64,000 nucleotides of DNA, taken from NCBI RefSeq assembly GCF_965363235.1, contig NC_134840.1, forward strand, positions 93,384,416 through 93,448,415, written 5' to 3'. The notes under the pieces were generated by a model that was not told the DNA's origin, did not search any database, and saw only the letters and a program-made list of their open reading frames with translations. Source of the stretch: Mytilus galloprovincialis. Taxonomy: Eukaryota > Mollusca > Bivalvia > Mytilida > Mytilidae. Both the position numbers and the translations under genes were made by a program. Positions 22,980-35,674 of this stretch are shown one piece after another; position 1 is the stretch's first letter; every line of letters starts with the position of its first letter.

Positions 22980-23745
22980 GCCCGTAATTCCTAAACAGTT
23001 TGGACCATCACCACCAAAAAAAAAATCTGAATCTTCCTTTTGTGGTTTTAATATAACTAAAAAGTGTGTGAAGATTTATGGAATAATCATAAATAGTTTC
23101 TGAGATACGGCACAACATGTATTTTTAATAAACATGATCACTCTAAAATAAGATAAAGAATCATCACAAAAAAGTAAACAGATCTTCAGATTAATATAAC
23201 TTACAACTGAACCATGAAAATGAGGTCAAGTTCAGATGACACCTGCCAGTTGGACATGTACACCTTACAGTCCTTCCATACACCGAATATACTAGCCATA
23301 TTGCTTGTAGTATCTGAGATATGGACTTGACCACCAAAACTTAACCTTGTTCACTGATCCATGAAATGAGGTCGAGGTCAAGTGAAAACTGTCTGACAGA
23401 CATGAGGACCTTTCAAGGTACGCACATATCAAATATAGTTATCCTATTACTTATAATAAGAGAGAATTCAACATTACAAAAAATCTGAACTTTTTTTTCA
23501 AGTGGTCACTGAACCATGAAAATGAGGTCAAGGACATTGGACATGTGACTGACAGAAACTTCGTAACATGAGGCATCTATATACAAAGTATGAAGCATCC
23601 AGATCTTCCACCTTCTAAAATATAAAGCTTTTAAGAAGTTAGCTAACACCGCTGCTGCCGCCGCCGCCGGATCACTATCCCTATGTCGAGCTTTCTGCAA
23701 CAAAAGTTGCAGGCTCGACAATTAGCATCCACAGATTTTATCAAA
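22980..23745. repeat. diverged repeat with 'AATGAGGTCAAG' units
   Basis: Motifs such as TGAACCATGAAAATGAGGTCAAG recur at about 23210, 23355 and 23510, spaced about 150 bp apart, indicating a decayed tandem core. A CTGCTGCCGCCGCCGCCGG microsatellite lies near 23653, and a short inverted repeat (GTCGAGCTTTCTGCAAC...GTTGCAGGCTCGAC) at 23684-23717 ends the block. This is the same architecture (tandem core, GC-rich microsatellite, hairpin) as the other element families. Confidence 0.55.
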
Positions 23746-23769
23746 ACATTATATGATTAGGCGTTGTTA

Positions 23770-24180
23770 ATTAAAGTCTATTTTTGCTAATGAGAGTAAT
23801 ATTAACATGTCGGGATAAATTGAGTTATTTTGTGTTTTAGTATAAATATCGTTGCAAAATTTTGGAAGAGCAGTCACCCTTCGGAAACACAAACTTGCAC
23901 TGCTAAAGTCTATTATACTGGACCTGTAGGACTGACGATCAGTCTTCCAGTTGACTTTGTAGTGTTTGGACAAAAATGTATTTTTTGACTCCCCTTTTAT
24001 TTTTGAGAATATTTTAAGATAGCAGTCAGTGTTCTGGAAGCGTAACCTCACACTACTCGTCATGCTCATGTCATTATACTAGACCTAAAAGATTGTTTTA
24101 CCAGTCTACTAGTTGACTGTGCAGTGTTGAGACAAAATTTATCTCTGAATCATAATTTAATTTTAGAAAATACTTTTAAG
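23770..24180. repeat. two diverged tandem copies of a ~180 bp unit
   Basis: Blocks 'AGCAGTCACCCTTCGGAAACACAAACTTGCACTGCT...ATTATACTGGACCTGTAGGA' (about 23868-23935) and 'AGCAGTCAGTGTTCTGGAAGCGTAACCTCACACTACT...ATTATACTAGACCTAAAAGA' (about 24020-24092), each followed by CCAGTTGACT-like sequence, are diverged copies. A 100-codon open frame on the minus strand falls across them but is not recognised as a gene. Confidence 0.55.
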
Positions 24181-24429
24181 ACTTTTATATTTTGATTTTG
24201 AGATTAAGTTCATTTTATGATTTAGTAAATTTGGCATTTATTTTATATTTTACATTATAAGGAGAAAATAGTTTTACTTTGGATTTTTTATTTTGAATTG
24301 ATACTATGTACTTTAATTGGATTATTATTATTATTTGGAATTGTTTAATAATTGATTTATTATCATCATATGTCTAAATTATTATAGTAATTAAAGTATG
24401 AAAACCTAGTGATTTTTAGCCTTATGTTA

Positions 24430-24645
24430 CAGTTCTATGTAATATAGGCATTTTCTAGTAATATTACTGTTTTATGTAATATGGAGACTATATATATATA
24501 TATTACACATTTCAGTAATATAACAATATTACAGGTTTTAGTAATATAAGAATTATATTACTATTTTTTGTAATATTACTTTTACTTGTAATATTATATA
24601 AACAAGTAATATTACAGTTTTCAGTAATTGCCTGGACTGTGATAA
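24430..24645. repeat. palindrome-rich TAATATTAC cluster
   Basis: The self-complementary core GTAATATTAC/GTAATAT recurs about ten times on both strands in 200 bp, along with a TATATATATATA tract. It could form several alternative hairpins. Non-coding. Confidence 0.65.
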
Positions 24646-25919
24646 CAGCAAAATAAAATTTCATGTAGACAAGAAAAGATACCAAAGAAGACATCATAAG
24701 TCTTAGCTTGTGTCTCATTCCCTTTGATGATTACAAATAAAATATGTTTATATTAAGGGGGCTCTCCAGTATAAATCTTTTTTTTCTTTCTAATATATGA
24801 TTTCTTTATATTTTTCTATAAACATGATAAATGAACTTTATCATATACTTAATAGAACAAGAGGCTCTCAAGAGCCTGAATCGCTCACCTGGTAAACAAT
24901 GCCTTATTGAACATATTGAACCATGCCAGGCAAACATGTACAGCTAACAATTCTTCAATATTAGAAATACAAGTTCTACCATGTTTACACGTTTCCTTCT
25001 AATATAATATGCATACAAGAAGAGCGGCAGGACGTTATTTTTATTACATTATAGTTACAATAAAAGAATTTTAACAATAAAATTGTTATTGTTACATTAT
25101 TAAATTGTTATTCTTTCGAATTTCTTCATTCATGATTTGGATTTATTCCACTGCTGAGAAGGGGCAAGGGGCTCCAATAACAGCAAAACAGTTAAATGAT
25201 TTCATTAATAACAGTTAGGCATGGACCATTTAACTTGTAGGGGGACATGGTTTTTTTTCTAGTCAGAATATTTTCTATTTTTTGGAAGTAGCACAAGAAA
25301 TTATTTTTTTTGCAAATTGCAAATTGAAAATTTCAGGACAGGTAGACCTTGACCTAATAAATATTTTAACTTCTAGTCTTATTTGCTCTAAATGCTGGAG
25401 TTTTTTAGATATAAGCCAAAAACTGCATTTTACCCTGTGTTCTATTTTTAGCCATGACGGCCATGTTTTTAGACAAAATAGAAAATAAAACACAAACTTT
25501 ATTTTATACACCCTACTGATCATTCAGTTGAAGTTTGGTTGAATTTGGTTGAGTAGTATTAGAGGAGAAGATTTTTTAAAGTTAGCAAATATGATGAACA
25601 AATTGTGAAAAAATTGTCATTAAAGGACAATAACCCCTTAAGGGGTCAATTGACAATTTTGGTCATTTTTAACTTATTTGTAGATCTTACTTTGCTGATC
25701 ATTTTTGCTGTTTACAGTTTATCTTTATCTATAATGATATTCAAGATAATGACCAAAAACTGCAAAATTTCCTTAAAATTACCAATTAAGTGGCAGCAAC
25801 CCAACAATGGTTTGTTTGATTCGTCTGAAAATTTCAGGGCTGATAGATCTTGACCTAATGAACATTTTTACCCCATGTCAGATTTGCTCTAAATGCTTTT
25901 GTTTTTGAGATATAAGCCA

Positions 25920-27027
25920 ACAAGAGGCTGTCACAACGACAGCAAACCGGATTTATTAATATTTATTTGTGTCCTGGCAATATCACAAGAACCATTACTG
26001 ATGAATGGTGAAAGTGAAAATCGTCAATATCAAATTTGACCTCCATTTTGTCATCAGTATCAACATCTTAAAATTTGAAAAGCTTAGATTGAATGGTTCA
26101 TGAGTAAATGCAACAACGTGAATGGAAACGCCATTTCACAATCTTTCAAGAACCATAACTCCTGAACGGTAAAAGTCAAAATCGTCATTATTGAACTTGA
26201 CCTCTAATTTGCCATCAGTAACAACATATAAAAATTTCAAAAGCTTTGGTTGAATGGTTCATGAGAAAATGCACGGACACGACTGGAAACACCATTTTTC
26301 AATCTTTCAAGAACCATAACTCCTGAACGGTAAAAGTCGCAATCGTCATTATTAAACTTGACCTTTATTTTGTCATCAGTAACAACATATTAAAATTTGG
26401 GAAGCTTTGGTAAAACAGTTCATGCGTAAATGCACGGACACGACTGGAAACACCATTTTTCAATCTTTCAAGAACCATAACTCCTGAACGGTAAAAGTCG
26501 CAATCGTCATTATTAAACTTGACCTCCATTTTGTCATCAGTAACAACATATTAAAATTTGGGAAGCTTAGGTAGAACAGTTCATGTGTAAATGCACGGAC
26601 ACGACTGGAAACTCCATTTTTCAATCTTTCAAGAACCATAACTCCTGAACGGTAAAAGTCAAAATCGCCATTATTGGACTTGATCTCCATTTTGTCATCA
26701 GTAACAACATATTAAAATTTGGAAAGCTTAGGTAGAACAGTTCATGCGTAAATGCAGGGACACGACTGGAAACTCCATTTTTCAATCTTTCAAGAACCAT
26801 AACTCCTGAACGGTAAAAGTCAAAATCGCCATTATTGAACTTGACCTTCATTTAGTTGTCAGTAACAACATATTAAAATTTTAAAAGCTTTGGTTGAACG
26901 GTTCATGAGTTAATGCACGGACAACATTTGATTCCCGCCCGCCCGCCCGCCCGCCCGCCCGACCGACCGCCCGCCCGCCGTACATCCCCAAATCAATAAC
27001 CGACATTTTTGTCACAAAAATCCGGTT
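25920..27027 (+). mobile_element. family E element with 161 bp tandem core, nested in family B
   Basis: The 5' end carries a hairpin GCTGTC-ACAAC-GACAGC followed by AAACCGGATTT, and the 3' end is CAAAAATCCGGTT, giving inverted AACCGGATTTTT-type ends. Between them is a tandem array with strict 161 bp period: AATCTTTCAAGAACCATAAC occurs at 26140, 26301, 26462, 26623 and 26784. A (CCCG)n microsatellite at 26935-26985 precedes the 3' end. The small open frames here are repeats of one another and not genes. Confidence 0.8.
26935..26986 (+). repeat. (CCCG)n microsatellite
   Basis: About a dozen CCCG/CCGA units in an otherwise AT-rich context. They belong to the 3' part of the family E element. Confidence 0.95.
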
Positions 27028-27278
27028 AAAAACTGCATTTGACCCCTATGTTCTATTTAAAGTAAGGGCGGCCATGTTTTTTGACGGATCAAAAATCGAA
27101 GCACACACTTTGTGCAGGATAATCTAAAGGAACTATCATGCTAAGTTTCATCCAAATCCATTCAGTAGTTTCAGAGGAGAAGATGTTTGAAAAATTGGTA
27201 ACGACGAGAGACGACGACGACGGACGCCAAGTGATGAGAAAAGCTCACATGGCCTTTTAGGCCAGGTGAGCTAAAAAT

Positions 27279-27774
27279 GAAATAAAAAAATTGGGTCACC
27301 GTTCATTTACGCTAACAATCTGCCTCTGAAAGAAGCATAATTTTTTGTTAATGTCCTTATTTACTGTTGAACTAATAGGAGAAAAAGAGGTAATATCGAA
27401 ATAAAAAAAGAACTAAATTACAGAAATCGCTTAAATTTTACAAGTATTTAGTTTATGTACAGCTTTTTGAAAACAATAATAAAAAATATAGGTCATCGAT
27501 GATTTAAAAAAGATATTTCAACTTTAATGCCAAAAAAATGTATTTTTGCATCAAAGGGAGATAATTTGGAGCTTTTTCAATGCTATAAACATATTAAAAG
27601 TCACCTGGGGGCAAACAAAATTGATTTTTTTAGTTGATTTTTGTACCATATCATAAAGCAATAACTAATAGTGTGATGAATAAAATTTGTAATGAAAAAA
27701 TTCGTAAGGGTTCCGTGGAACCCAGTGTCTCACCTACTTTTGCTGTAAATCGCAGGCTGAACAAAAAAAGGAAA
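27279..27774. other. no gene recognised
   Basis: An AT-rich spacer between two repeat elements. No splice-bounded open frame was recognised. Confidence 0.4.
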
Positions 27775-28468
27775 ACAAGAGGCTGTCACAACGACAGCAA
27801 ACCGGATTTATTAACATTTATTTGTGTCCTAGCAATATCACAAGAACCATTACTGATGAATGGTGAAAGGGAAAATCGTCAATATCAAATTTGACCTCCA
27901 TTTTGTCATCAGTATCAACATATTAAAATTAGAAAAGCTTAGATTGAATGGTTCATGAGTAAATGCAATAAAGTGAATGGAAACGCCATTTTACGATCTT
28001 TCAAGAACCATAACTCCTGAACGGTAAAAGTCAAAATCGTCATTTTGAACTTGACCTCCATTTTGTCATCAGTAACAACATATTAAAATTTGAGAAGCTT
28101 TGGTAGAACAGTTCATGTGTAAATACACGGACACGACTGGAAACTCCATTTCTCAGTCTTTATAACTCCTGAACGGTAAAAGTCAAAATCGTCATTATTG
28201 AACTTGACCTCCATTTTGTCATCAGTAACAACATATTAAAATTTGGGAAGCTTTGGTAGAACAGTTCATGCGTAAATGCACGGACACGACTGGAAAAACC
28301 ATTTTTCAATCTTTCAAGAACCATAACTCCTGAACGGTAAAAGTCAAAATCGCCATTATTGAACTTGACCTTCATTTAGTTGTCAGTAACAACATATTAA
28401 AATTTTAAAAGCTTTGGTTGAACGGTTCATGAGTTAATGCACGGACAACATTTGATTGACGCCCGAAA
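27775..28468 (+). mobile_element. second family E element, 3' truncated
   Basis: It starts ACAAGAGGCTGTCACAACGACAG like the copy at 25920 and contains about three of the ~161 bp core units (one with a small internal deletion at 28155-28165). It loses identity after GACAACATTTGATTGACGCCCG, where the (CCCG)n and the CCGGTT terminus should be. Confidence 0.75.
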
Positions 28469-28610
28469 AATACCGAAAAAATGAATTTAATTTGGATACT
28501 ATCTTATGATCATAAACAAGCTTCTGTCCAAGTTTGGTACAAACCCAGGATAGTTTAAGAAAGTTAAAGTTAAAAAACTACCTTGATCAAAAACTTTAAC
28601 CTGAACTTTG

Positions 28611-28882
28611 CTCTATCATTTTCTATGTTCAGTGGACCATGAAACTTGGGTCAAAACTATAATTTGGCATTAAAATTAGAAAGATCATATCATGGGGAAC
28701 ATGTGTACTAAGCTGAATGGACTTCAAATTCTTCAAAAACTACCTTGACCAAAAACTTAAACCTGAAGCGAACGGACACACAGATGGACGAACTAACGAA
28801 TGAACGAACGGAGGCACAGACCAGAAAACATAATGCCTCTCTACTATCGTAGGTGGGGCAATCGTAGGTGGGGCATAAAAAT
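28611..28882 (+). mobile_element. family A element with duplicated terminus
   Basis: Only the 3' two-thirds is present. The terminus is partly repeated: CTACTATCGTAGGTGGGGCA is followed directly by ATCGTAGGTGGGGCATAAAA. The microsatellite is reduced to GAACTAACGAATGAACGAACGG. Confidence 0.75.
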
Positions 28883-28884
28883 GA

Positions 28885-29435
28885 AATCACATTTAAACTT
28901 TTTTTTTACACCAGAAATAAGGGACGTTCTCTGAAAGCAGGAAATATATTTCCTGACTTGTGCTCAACCTGTTCAGACGTCTCAGACTATTTTTACTCAA
29001 AAGATTTTATCCTTTAAACAGGAACAGAGGTTAAAGACAAATCCAATCAAGGTGCACTCAGTGGGTTGAAAGATGCTTCAGATTTAAGATAACCCTTGCA
29101 CACAACACAAATCATGTGGCAAGGCATTATGTTTGTTTTCCTTGATTCCAAATCATATAGAAGCTTCAAAGCAAAAAAGCTTTGATTTAAAACGTTTGAT
29201 GACTGCAGCATCAGAAAGGTATAAAAAAAACCAACGCATCGGAAAGATATCACTAAAAACCAACATAGAAAAAAAAAATTTGGACAAGAATGGCCAATAA
29301 AAATTTTCGTGTTGCAGTGATTTTACAGGGTTAGTCGTGGAAAGGGAAACAAACAATAATTAATTTTTGGCCTAAATAGCTAGTTGACACACAATGAATG
29401 TTGTGTTAGAACTTAAAAAAATTAAATTGGACATT
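28885..29435. other. apparently unique sequence, no gene recognised
   Basis: This stretch does not resemble the other repeats in the window. Short minus-strand open frames (for example 29253-29047) have no recognisable motif. Missing VMP1 C-terminal or FGFR N-terminal exons were looked for here and not found. Confidence 0.4.
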
Positions 29436-29439
29436 TACC

Positions 29440-29850
29440 TGCTATGGTCCAATATACAAAATCTAAATACATGATTTGATTCAGCATATTTTAAAAAGAA
29501 CCCCAACAATTCAATTTTTGATGAAATCAAAGAAAGTTCAATTTTGGAACCTCTAGAACTCAATGTGGACCAATTTGATAAAGGGGCCCAGACATCACAA
29601 ATCTAAATAAACGATTAGAATCGGCATATCAAAGAACCCCAATAATTCAATTTTTGATGAAATCAAACAAAGTTTAATTTTGGACCCTTTTGGCCCCTCA
29701 TTCCTAAACTGTTGGAACCAAAACTCTAAAAATCAATCCCAATCTTCCTTTTGTGGTCATAGATTTCTATTTACTTATAAATACTAAAGTTATTATCCCG
29801 AAATCATTGGTCTTGGATGACGCTCAACAAGGCAGATGACAACAACGTAT
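29440..29850 (+). repeat. relict of family F
   Basis: It shares 'TCAGCATATTTTAAAAAGAACCCCAACAATTCAATTTTTGATGAAATCAAA' and 'AAACTGTTGGAACCAAAACTC' with the larger family F copies at 32609 and 50720, but the ends and ACGACG tail are missing. Confidence 0.65.
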
Positions 29851-31780
29851 AACAAATATCAACTAAATTTTTTTTAATTATTTTTGCGGTTGTATCAAAC
29901 GGACATATAAACCCATAACGTTAAAAGTGAATGTACCCAAATTCATGCTTCATTAAAAATTTGTGTGAATAAGCATTGTGTATACATTTTTTATATTATT
30001 TGGTTGATGCAAACTTCAGTTAGAGAATGGAAACAGAAAATTCAGCATTGTTTCCATAATTGTAAAGAAATATTTAACTTAAATGGAAATTAAGACCTCA
30101 TTTAACACAAAATTAAAAATAAAAGGTTGAAAAATAAAAGGCAAAGCTACAATATTTACAAACCTTTCGGCTCACTAATGCCATGAATTGATAGTCATAC
30201 CACAGTGGTAACATCCTGTGTTATCTGATCTAGAAAAGAAAAAAAATACAAAAATAAATATGTAGTAAATATATATACTGTCTTAAGTGTTGAGGTACAA
30301 TATCCAATAAAGAAAAATAAATCTAACATTAAGACAACGTTGCAAGTGTTGAATTAATATTTCTGAATGCAGTTGTTTGCCAGCCCAGAATTGCATCAAT
30401 TGAGGGCAGTATGTTTATTATACTAAGTGCTTGCAGAAATTAATCCTAACTACATAAGCCAAGGTTGTTTATAATTATTAGGATTTTAAATAGCATGAAA
30501 CATAACCAGTGCTTAACAATTGTAAAGTATTGTGTAACTTATATTCAGAACTGTTAACGTTGGATTATGTTGCTTGATGAATTTGGTGATTAGATTTTGT
30601 CAGTTGTCATGGTTGTTGTAGGATTTTTCTTGGATTTCAGTATTTCTGTTATTCTACTTTTTTTGTTATGTATAACAGCACTTACAAAAAGATTTTAATC
30701 ATTTTAATTAGCCAAACATCATGTAGTCGCCAGAAATATGGTCATTGTATCAAAGCACATGTGAATGGTTCCAGTATGAAAAGAAGATAATTACACTTTT
30801 GCGAGATATGAACAAAGAAATGTTTAGCAACATTTTGAAAGCATATATTTCATGCTATTTTCATTGCATGAAGTTTTAGAAGAACAATAATGTATACAAA
30901 ATCATACATGTACATGTATTATTGGGGAAAAAAATTAAAAGCAAAGGAAGGGTGCTTTGGCTGTTGTCTTTCATCCTAAGGTCATGGTCAAATGGTGAGT
31001 ACCCTGATTTAACATAAGTGAATTTCTTTGTTAGTGTGAGTAACCCTGCAAAGACGCCATTGGCATTGCAACAATTAATAAAAGTATATTTCAGGTGTAA
31101 GTAGGATGACAAAAGTATCTCTTATATTTGGAACTTGTAGCTTAACAGTGGAAAAGGTGTTTTCTAGAATTGATGCCACAGTAAACCAATCTTATTTCTC
31201 GGATTTAAACAAATGAGTAAAGGTTCTGTGCTACAAGAAAAAAAAGTATCATAAGTATAATGTGTACATACATTTTGAAGTTATTTTGCATTTTTTACAA
31301 AAAATATTTACATGGTAATAACATGAATAATGAGAAGTTCTGTTAATATTCACATGCAAATTTCAAAAACGCACACATGACATAGAGGGAATAAAAAGCC
31401 ATATCTAGTTGTTACAATGGTCAACAAATATGGTCATAATTTAACTTAGGACTCAATAAAAACCAACGCATCCCAGCTGGAGAAAACTCTGCAAATTTTG
31501 TTTGTTTTTGGATTTGCAAATTTTAAATTCTTCTTCTTGTCTTTATCATGTTTATGTGTTTACAGATTTTTTTACATCATTTATTAATCTCCCACATTCA
31601 TGACATTTGAATCAAATGATTGATGATTTGAAACAATCACATGGTCACAGTGTGCCCACATATAACGCATCCAAAGACGATTGTGTACGATTTATTTTAA
31701 TTCATTCAGAAGTTATATTATAACTTGCTTATTTATAAAAATCTGACATTTTTTTTTTGATATTGCAATGTATTGTAATG
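29851..31780. other. no gene recognised
   Basis: AT-rich sequence. A 78-codon minus-strand frame (31112-30876) and a short segment at 30220-30150 with AG/GT flanks were examined and not accepted as exons. Several TACATGTA-type palindromes occur. Confidence 0.4.
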
Positions 31781-31784
31781 AAAG

Positions 31785-31972
31785 AAAAAACAGTGTATCG
31801 TAATTTTCTGTCGATAAACACATCTACATATTTTGTTCTTGTTATCTACAGAGTTTTATAAAATTCTGTTGAGTGGTTTCAGAGGAGTTGGGATGACTAG
31901 AACAGGACTGATGGACAAAGTCAAAAACATTATACCCTACAGAACTTTGATCCATGGGTTATAATTAATGTA
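31785..31972 (+). repeat. relict of family C
   Basis: It contains CGTAATTTTCTGTCGATAAAC, 'GTGGTTTCAGAGGAGTTGGGATGAC', 'AACATTATACCCTACAGAAC' and GGGTTATAAT. It is a single diverged core unit plus degraded terminus of the element seen intact at 45838 and 47561. Confidence 0.65.
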
Positions 31973-32608
31973 CATGAAATAAAAATCTCAGACATAAGAG
32001 ATTTTATTTTACTTACACACAATTTTCCATTAGGATCCCCCATGATGCAAACTGTCACATGTCAGTTCTTACCATGCTGACCAAACCAATCACTCTGTTT
32101 TTCTCGATACTGTAACAAAAAAGAAAGATACATGTATAACAAAGGTATATGTTCCATACTCCAAGGTATATCTAAAAGTAAATGTCCATAAAAACTGTCA
32201 ATACAAAATCCCACTATCATATCACTATTAGGTAAAAATACCATTTTTTTTTTAATCATTGTTAATGTTCCATTTTCTGTTCATCGTTCCAGAGTTTTAT
32301 TTTTTTTACACTATCTACATGTATAGTATATAAATACAAATGGTGTTGTGATGTAAACAAATGACACCATAATGACATTTATGTGGTGAAAACAGATACT
32401 TTTGCAGTATAAGCTATTTATTTGTCTAGCAAATATGAATAATTGCATACAATTCACATTTTGTATCATAATCCTTCATGCTTAACAAATAAATTATATA
32501 CATGTACATGTAATCTGGCATATTTGACTGTAAACACTGAATTTGACTGAGAATGTGTATGTATGCATTGAAAGAAGTGAGCTCCTTCTTCATGTGTTCA
32601 TCAGAAAA

Positions 32609-34518
32609 ACCAGATGCTCCGCAGGGCGTAGCTTTATACGACCGCAGAGGTTGAACCCTGAACGGTTGGGGCAAGTATGGACACAACATTCAAGCTGGAT
32701 TCAGCTCTAAATTTGGATTGTGATTAAATAGTTGACACATCATAGGTTTCTGACACAGAATGAATGTGTTCTAATGAACTTAAAATTTTTGTTTTCTCTT
32801 AGAGCAATTCACTATGCTGTTGAATATTAAACCTCTCAAAAAAATGTTTGAAGAAATTTTCTTTTTTATTTATGAAATTTCAAATGAGAAAAATTGAAAT
32901 TTTTTTAATCACATCCCCCTTTCCCTTATTCCAAAACTAATCTCAATTAAAATTTCTAATGGAGTTTGCAACAATAACTACTCATTTAAATACATCATAA
33001 AATATTAAGATGTAAAAAAAACTGCTTGTTATCACTGAATGGTAAAGATTATTTTAATTTATCAGTTGGTAGTAAAAAGTGAATATACATTGTATGTTGT
33101 ATATAACAAAGATTTAAGTTGATTCTGGACAAAGAAAGATAACTCCAATTAAAAAAAAATCTTGCTATTGCACAATATTTTGCAATTAGATATTTCTTGC
33201 TTACTATTCTGGACAAAGAAAGATAACTCTAATTAGAAAAAAAATTGCTATTTCACAATATTGTGCAATTAGATATTTCTTGCCATTGCGCAATACTGTG
33301 CAATTGAAAAGACTTGCTATTGCACAATACTTAATATAATAATTTTAGATCCTGATTTGGACCAACTTGAAAACTGGGCCCATAATAAAAAATCTAAGTA
33401 CATTTTTGGATTCAGCATATCAAAGAACCCCAAGATTTCAATTTTTGTTAAAATCAGACTAAGTTTAATTTTGGACCCTTTGGACTTTAGTGTAGACCAA
33501 TTTGAAAACAGGACCAAAAATGAAGAATCTACATACACAGTTAGATTTGGTATATCAAAGAACCCCATTTATTCAATTTTTGATGAAATCAAACAAAGTT
33601 TAATTTTGGACCCCGATTTGGACCAACTTGAAAACTGGGCCAATAATCAAGAATCTAAGTACATTTTTAGATTCAGCATATCAAAGAACCTAACTGATTC
33701 ATTTTTTGTCAAAATCAAACTAAGTTTAATTTTGGACCCTTTGGACCTTAATGTAGACCAATTTGAAAACGGGACCAAAAGTTAAGAATCTACATACACA
33801 GTCATGACAGTTAGATTCGGCATATCAAAGAACCCCAATTATTCAACTTGGATGAAATCAAACAAAGTTTAATTTTGGACCCTTTGGGCCCCTTATTCTG
33901 TTGGGACCAAAACTCCCAAAATCAATACCAACCTTCCTTTTATGGTCATAAACCTTGTGTTTAAATTTCATAGATTTCTATTTACTTATACTAACGTTAT
34001 GGTGCGAAAACCAAGAAAAATGCTTATTTGGGTCCCTTTTTGGCCCCTAATTCCTAAACTGTTGGGACCTTAACTCCCAAAATCAATACCAACCTTCCTT
34101 TTGTAGTCATTAACATTGTGTTTAAATTTCATTGATTTCTATTTACTTAAACTAAAGTTATTGTGCAAAAACCAAGAATAATGCTTATTTGGGCCCTTTT
34201 TTGGCCCCTAATTCCTAAACTGTTGAAACCAAAACTCCTAAAATCAATCCCAACCGTTCTTTTGTGGTCATAAACCTTGTGTCAAAATTTCATAGATTTC
34301 TATTAACTTAAACTAAAGTTATAGTGCGAAAACCAAGAAAATGCTTATTTGGGCTCTTTTTGGCCCCCAATTCCTAAAATGTTGGGACCAAAACTCCCAA
34401 AATCAATACCAACCTTCCTTTTGTGGTCATAAACCTTGTGTTAAAATTTCATAGATTTCCATTCACTTTTACTAAAGTTAGAGTGCAAAAACTAAAAGTA
34501 TTCGGACGACGACGACGA
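32609..34518 (+). mobile_element. family F element, 3' truncated
   Basis: It starts ACCAGATGCTCCGCAGGGCG and CTTTATACGACCGCAGAGGT, and contains repeated cores: 'CCAACTTGAAAACTGGGCC...AGCATATCAAAGAACCCC' (three to four copies, ~120 bp apart) and 'CCTAAACTGTTGGGACC...CCTTCCTTTTGTGGTCATAAA' (four copies, ~175 bp apart). It ends at TTCGGACGACGACGACGAT, where it is cut by an inverted family B fragment. The 142-codon frame at 33357-33785 is an artefact of the repeating core. Confidence 0.8.
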
Positions 34519-34775
34519 TCCCCTAAGGAGTTATTGCCCTTCATAGTCAATTTTTAACAATTTTCTTAAAATTTGAAGATTTTCAATAACATTTTCCACA
34601 GAAAGTACTGTTATAGATAGAGATAATTGTAAGCAGCAAGAATGTTTAGTAAAGTAAGATCTACAAACACATCACCATCACCAAAACACAATTTTGTCAT
34701 GAATCCATCTGTGTCCATTGTTTAATATTCACATAGACCAAGGTGAGCGACACAGGCTATTTAGAGCCTCTAGTT
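34519..34775 (-). repeat. inverted, truncated family B element
   Basis: It reads on the minus strand from AGAGGCTCTAAATAGCCTGTG and TCGCTCACC into 'AATTGTGTTTTGGTGATGGTGATGTG', ending at 'GGGCAATAACTCC'. It abuts the broken ACGACG tail of family F. Confidence 0.7.
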
Positions 34776-34825
34776 CTATAGTACACTGCAAATGTGTATG
34801 AATTACAATAAATGAGTATTCATTA

Positions 34826-35095
<270 letters not shown>

Positions 35096-35369
35096 TTAAA
35101 AGATTACAATACCAATTTCTAAAATTAGCCTATATCTAATATTTTATCAATAGATATGTACCAACATCTGAGCATCTGCAACTCATATATTTAACTGACA
35201 GACTTCTTATACAGATTTAAAAATAGAATTAAAGAACAAAGAGGCACAGATTAAAATAAAGCATGTTTTTTTGTCTGATAATGGACAAATTGACCATGTT
35301 TATAGAAAAAATGTTTTGTCGTTTGGAAAAGTTTTTCCAGAAGTGATGTTTTTAAGATTAATACCTGCA

Positions 35370-35591
35370 TACTGTAAACCAACTTATTTTCGCGGATACT
35401 TTATTTCGCGTTTATCTCCAGCTAGTCTACTTCACGGCGATTTAATTTCGCGATTTTTTAGTTAACTTGATATAGTTTAATAAGGAAAGATCCAAGTTAT
35501 ACATATTCGCGACGATTTAATTTCGCGTTATTTTTCTTCCCCCAAGAGTCGCGAAAATTAATCAGTTGCAAAATTAAGTTGGTTTACAGTA
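35370..35591. mobile_element. MITE with TACTGTAAACCAACTTA inverted ends
   Basis: The left end TACTGTAAACCAACTTATTTT and right end AAAATTAAGTTGGTTTACAGTA are inverted repeats of about 20 bp. Internal GCGAAATTAAA/TTTCGCG motifs recur. It is about 220 bp and non-coding, in the VMP1 intron 3' of the SINE-like insertion. Confidence 0.85.
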
Positions 35592-35674
35592 TTCAGAATT
35601 TCAGACACAAATTAAAAGTACCATTTATTAAGATTAAACCTTACATAGAAACCCCAGTAATGTTTATCTAGCTT

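Larger units (their letters stand above)
24858..27278 (+). mobile_element. large family B element interrupted by a family E insertion
   Basis: It begins ACAAGAGGCTCTCAAGAGCCTG and ends with the hairpin at 27242-27272 (AGCTCACATGGCC, TTTTA loop, GGCCAGGTGAGCT; 12 of 13 paired) preceded by an ACGACGACGACGGACGCC microsatellite. The body contains at least two copies of the family B core ('GACCTAATAAA...AAATGCT...ATATAAGCCAA' at about 25340 and 25850). At the second ATATAAGCCAA a family E element (25920-27027) is inserted, after which the family B text resumes with AAAACTGCATTTGACCCC. Confidence 0.75.

Noticed and set aside
23767-24069. 100-codon minus-strand frame
   Set aside because: It spans two diverged copies of a repeat unit and has no recognisable motif.
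26460-26851. 76-codon minus-strand frames repeated nearly identically
   Set aside because: Artefact of the 161 bp tandem core of family E. The same frame recurs at 28160-28375.
26935-26986. GC-rich island that could be read as a CpG promoter
   Set aside because: It is a simple (CCCG)n microsatellite inside a mobile element, with no gene start nearby.
30150-30222. AG/GT-bounded minus-strand segment reading SDNTGCYHCGMTINSWH then stop, resembling the D-x-G-x-Y-x-C end of an Ig domain
   Set aside because: The frame stops before the donor, the flanking residues do not match FGFR Ig domains, and no partner exon was found. Probably chance or repeat.
32073-32109. 37 nt minus-strand segment with good acceptor (GTTACAG) and donor (GTAAGAAC), reading YREKQSDWFGQHG
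   Set aside because: It does not match VMP1 after IHIQ or any FGFR region. Too short to support on its own, so not listed as an exon.
33357-33785. 142-codon plus-strand open frame
   Set aside because: It is made of the repeating unit of the family F element, and a frame of the same kind recurs at 51890-52174.
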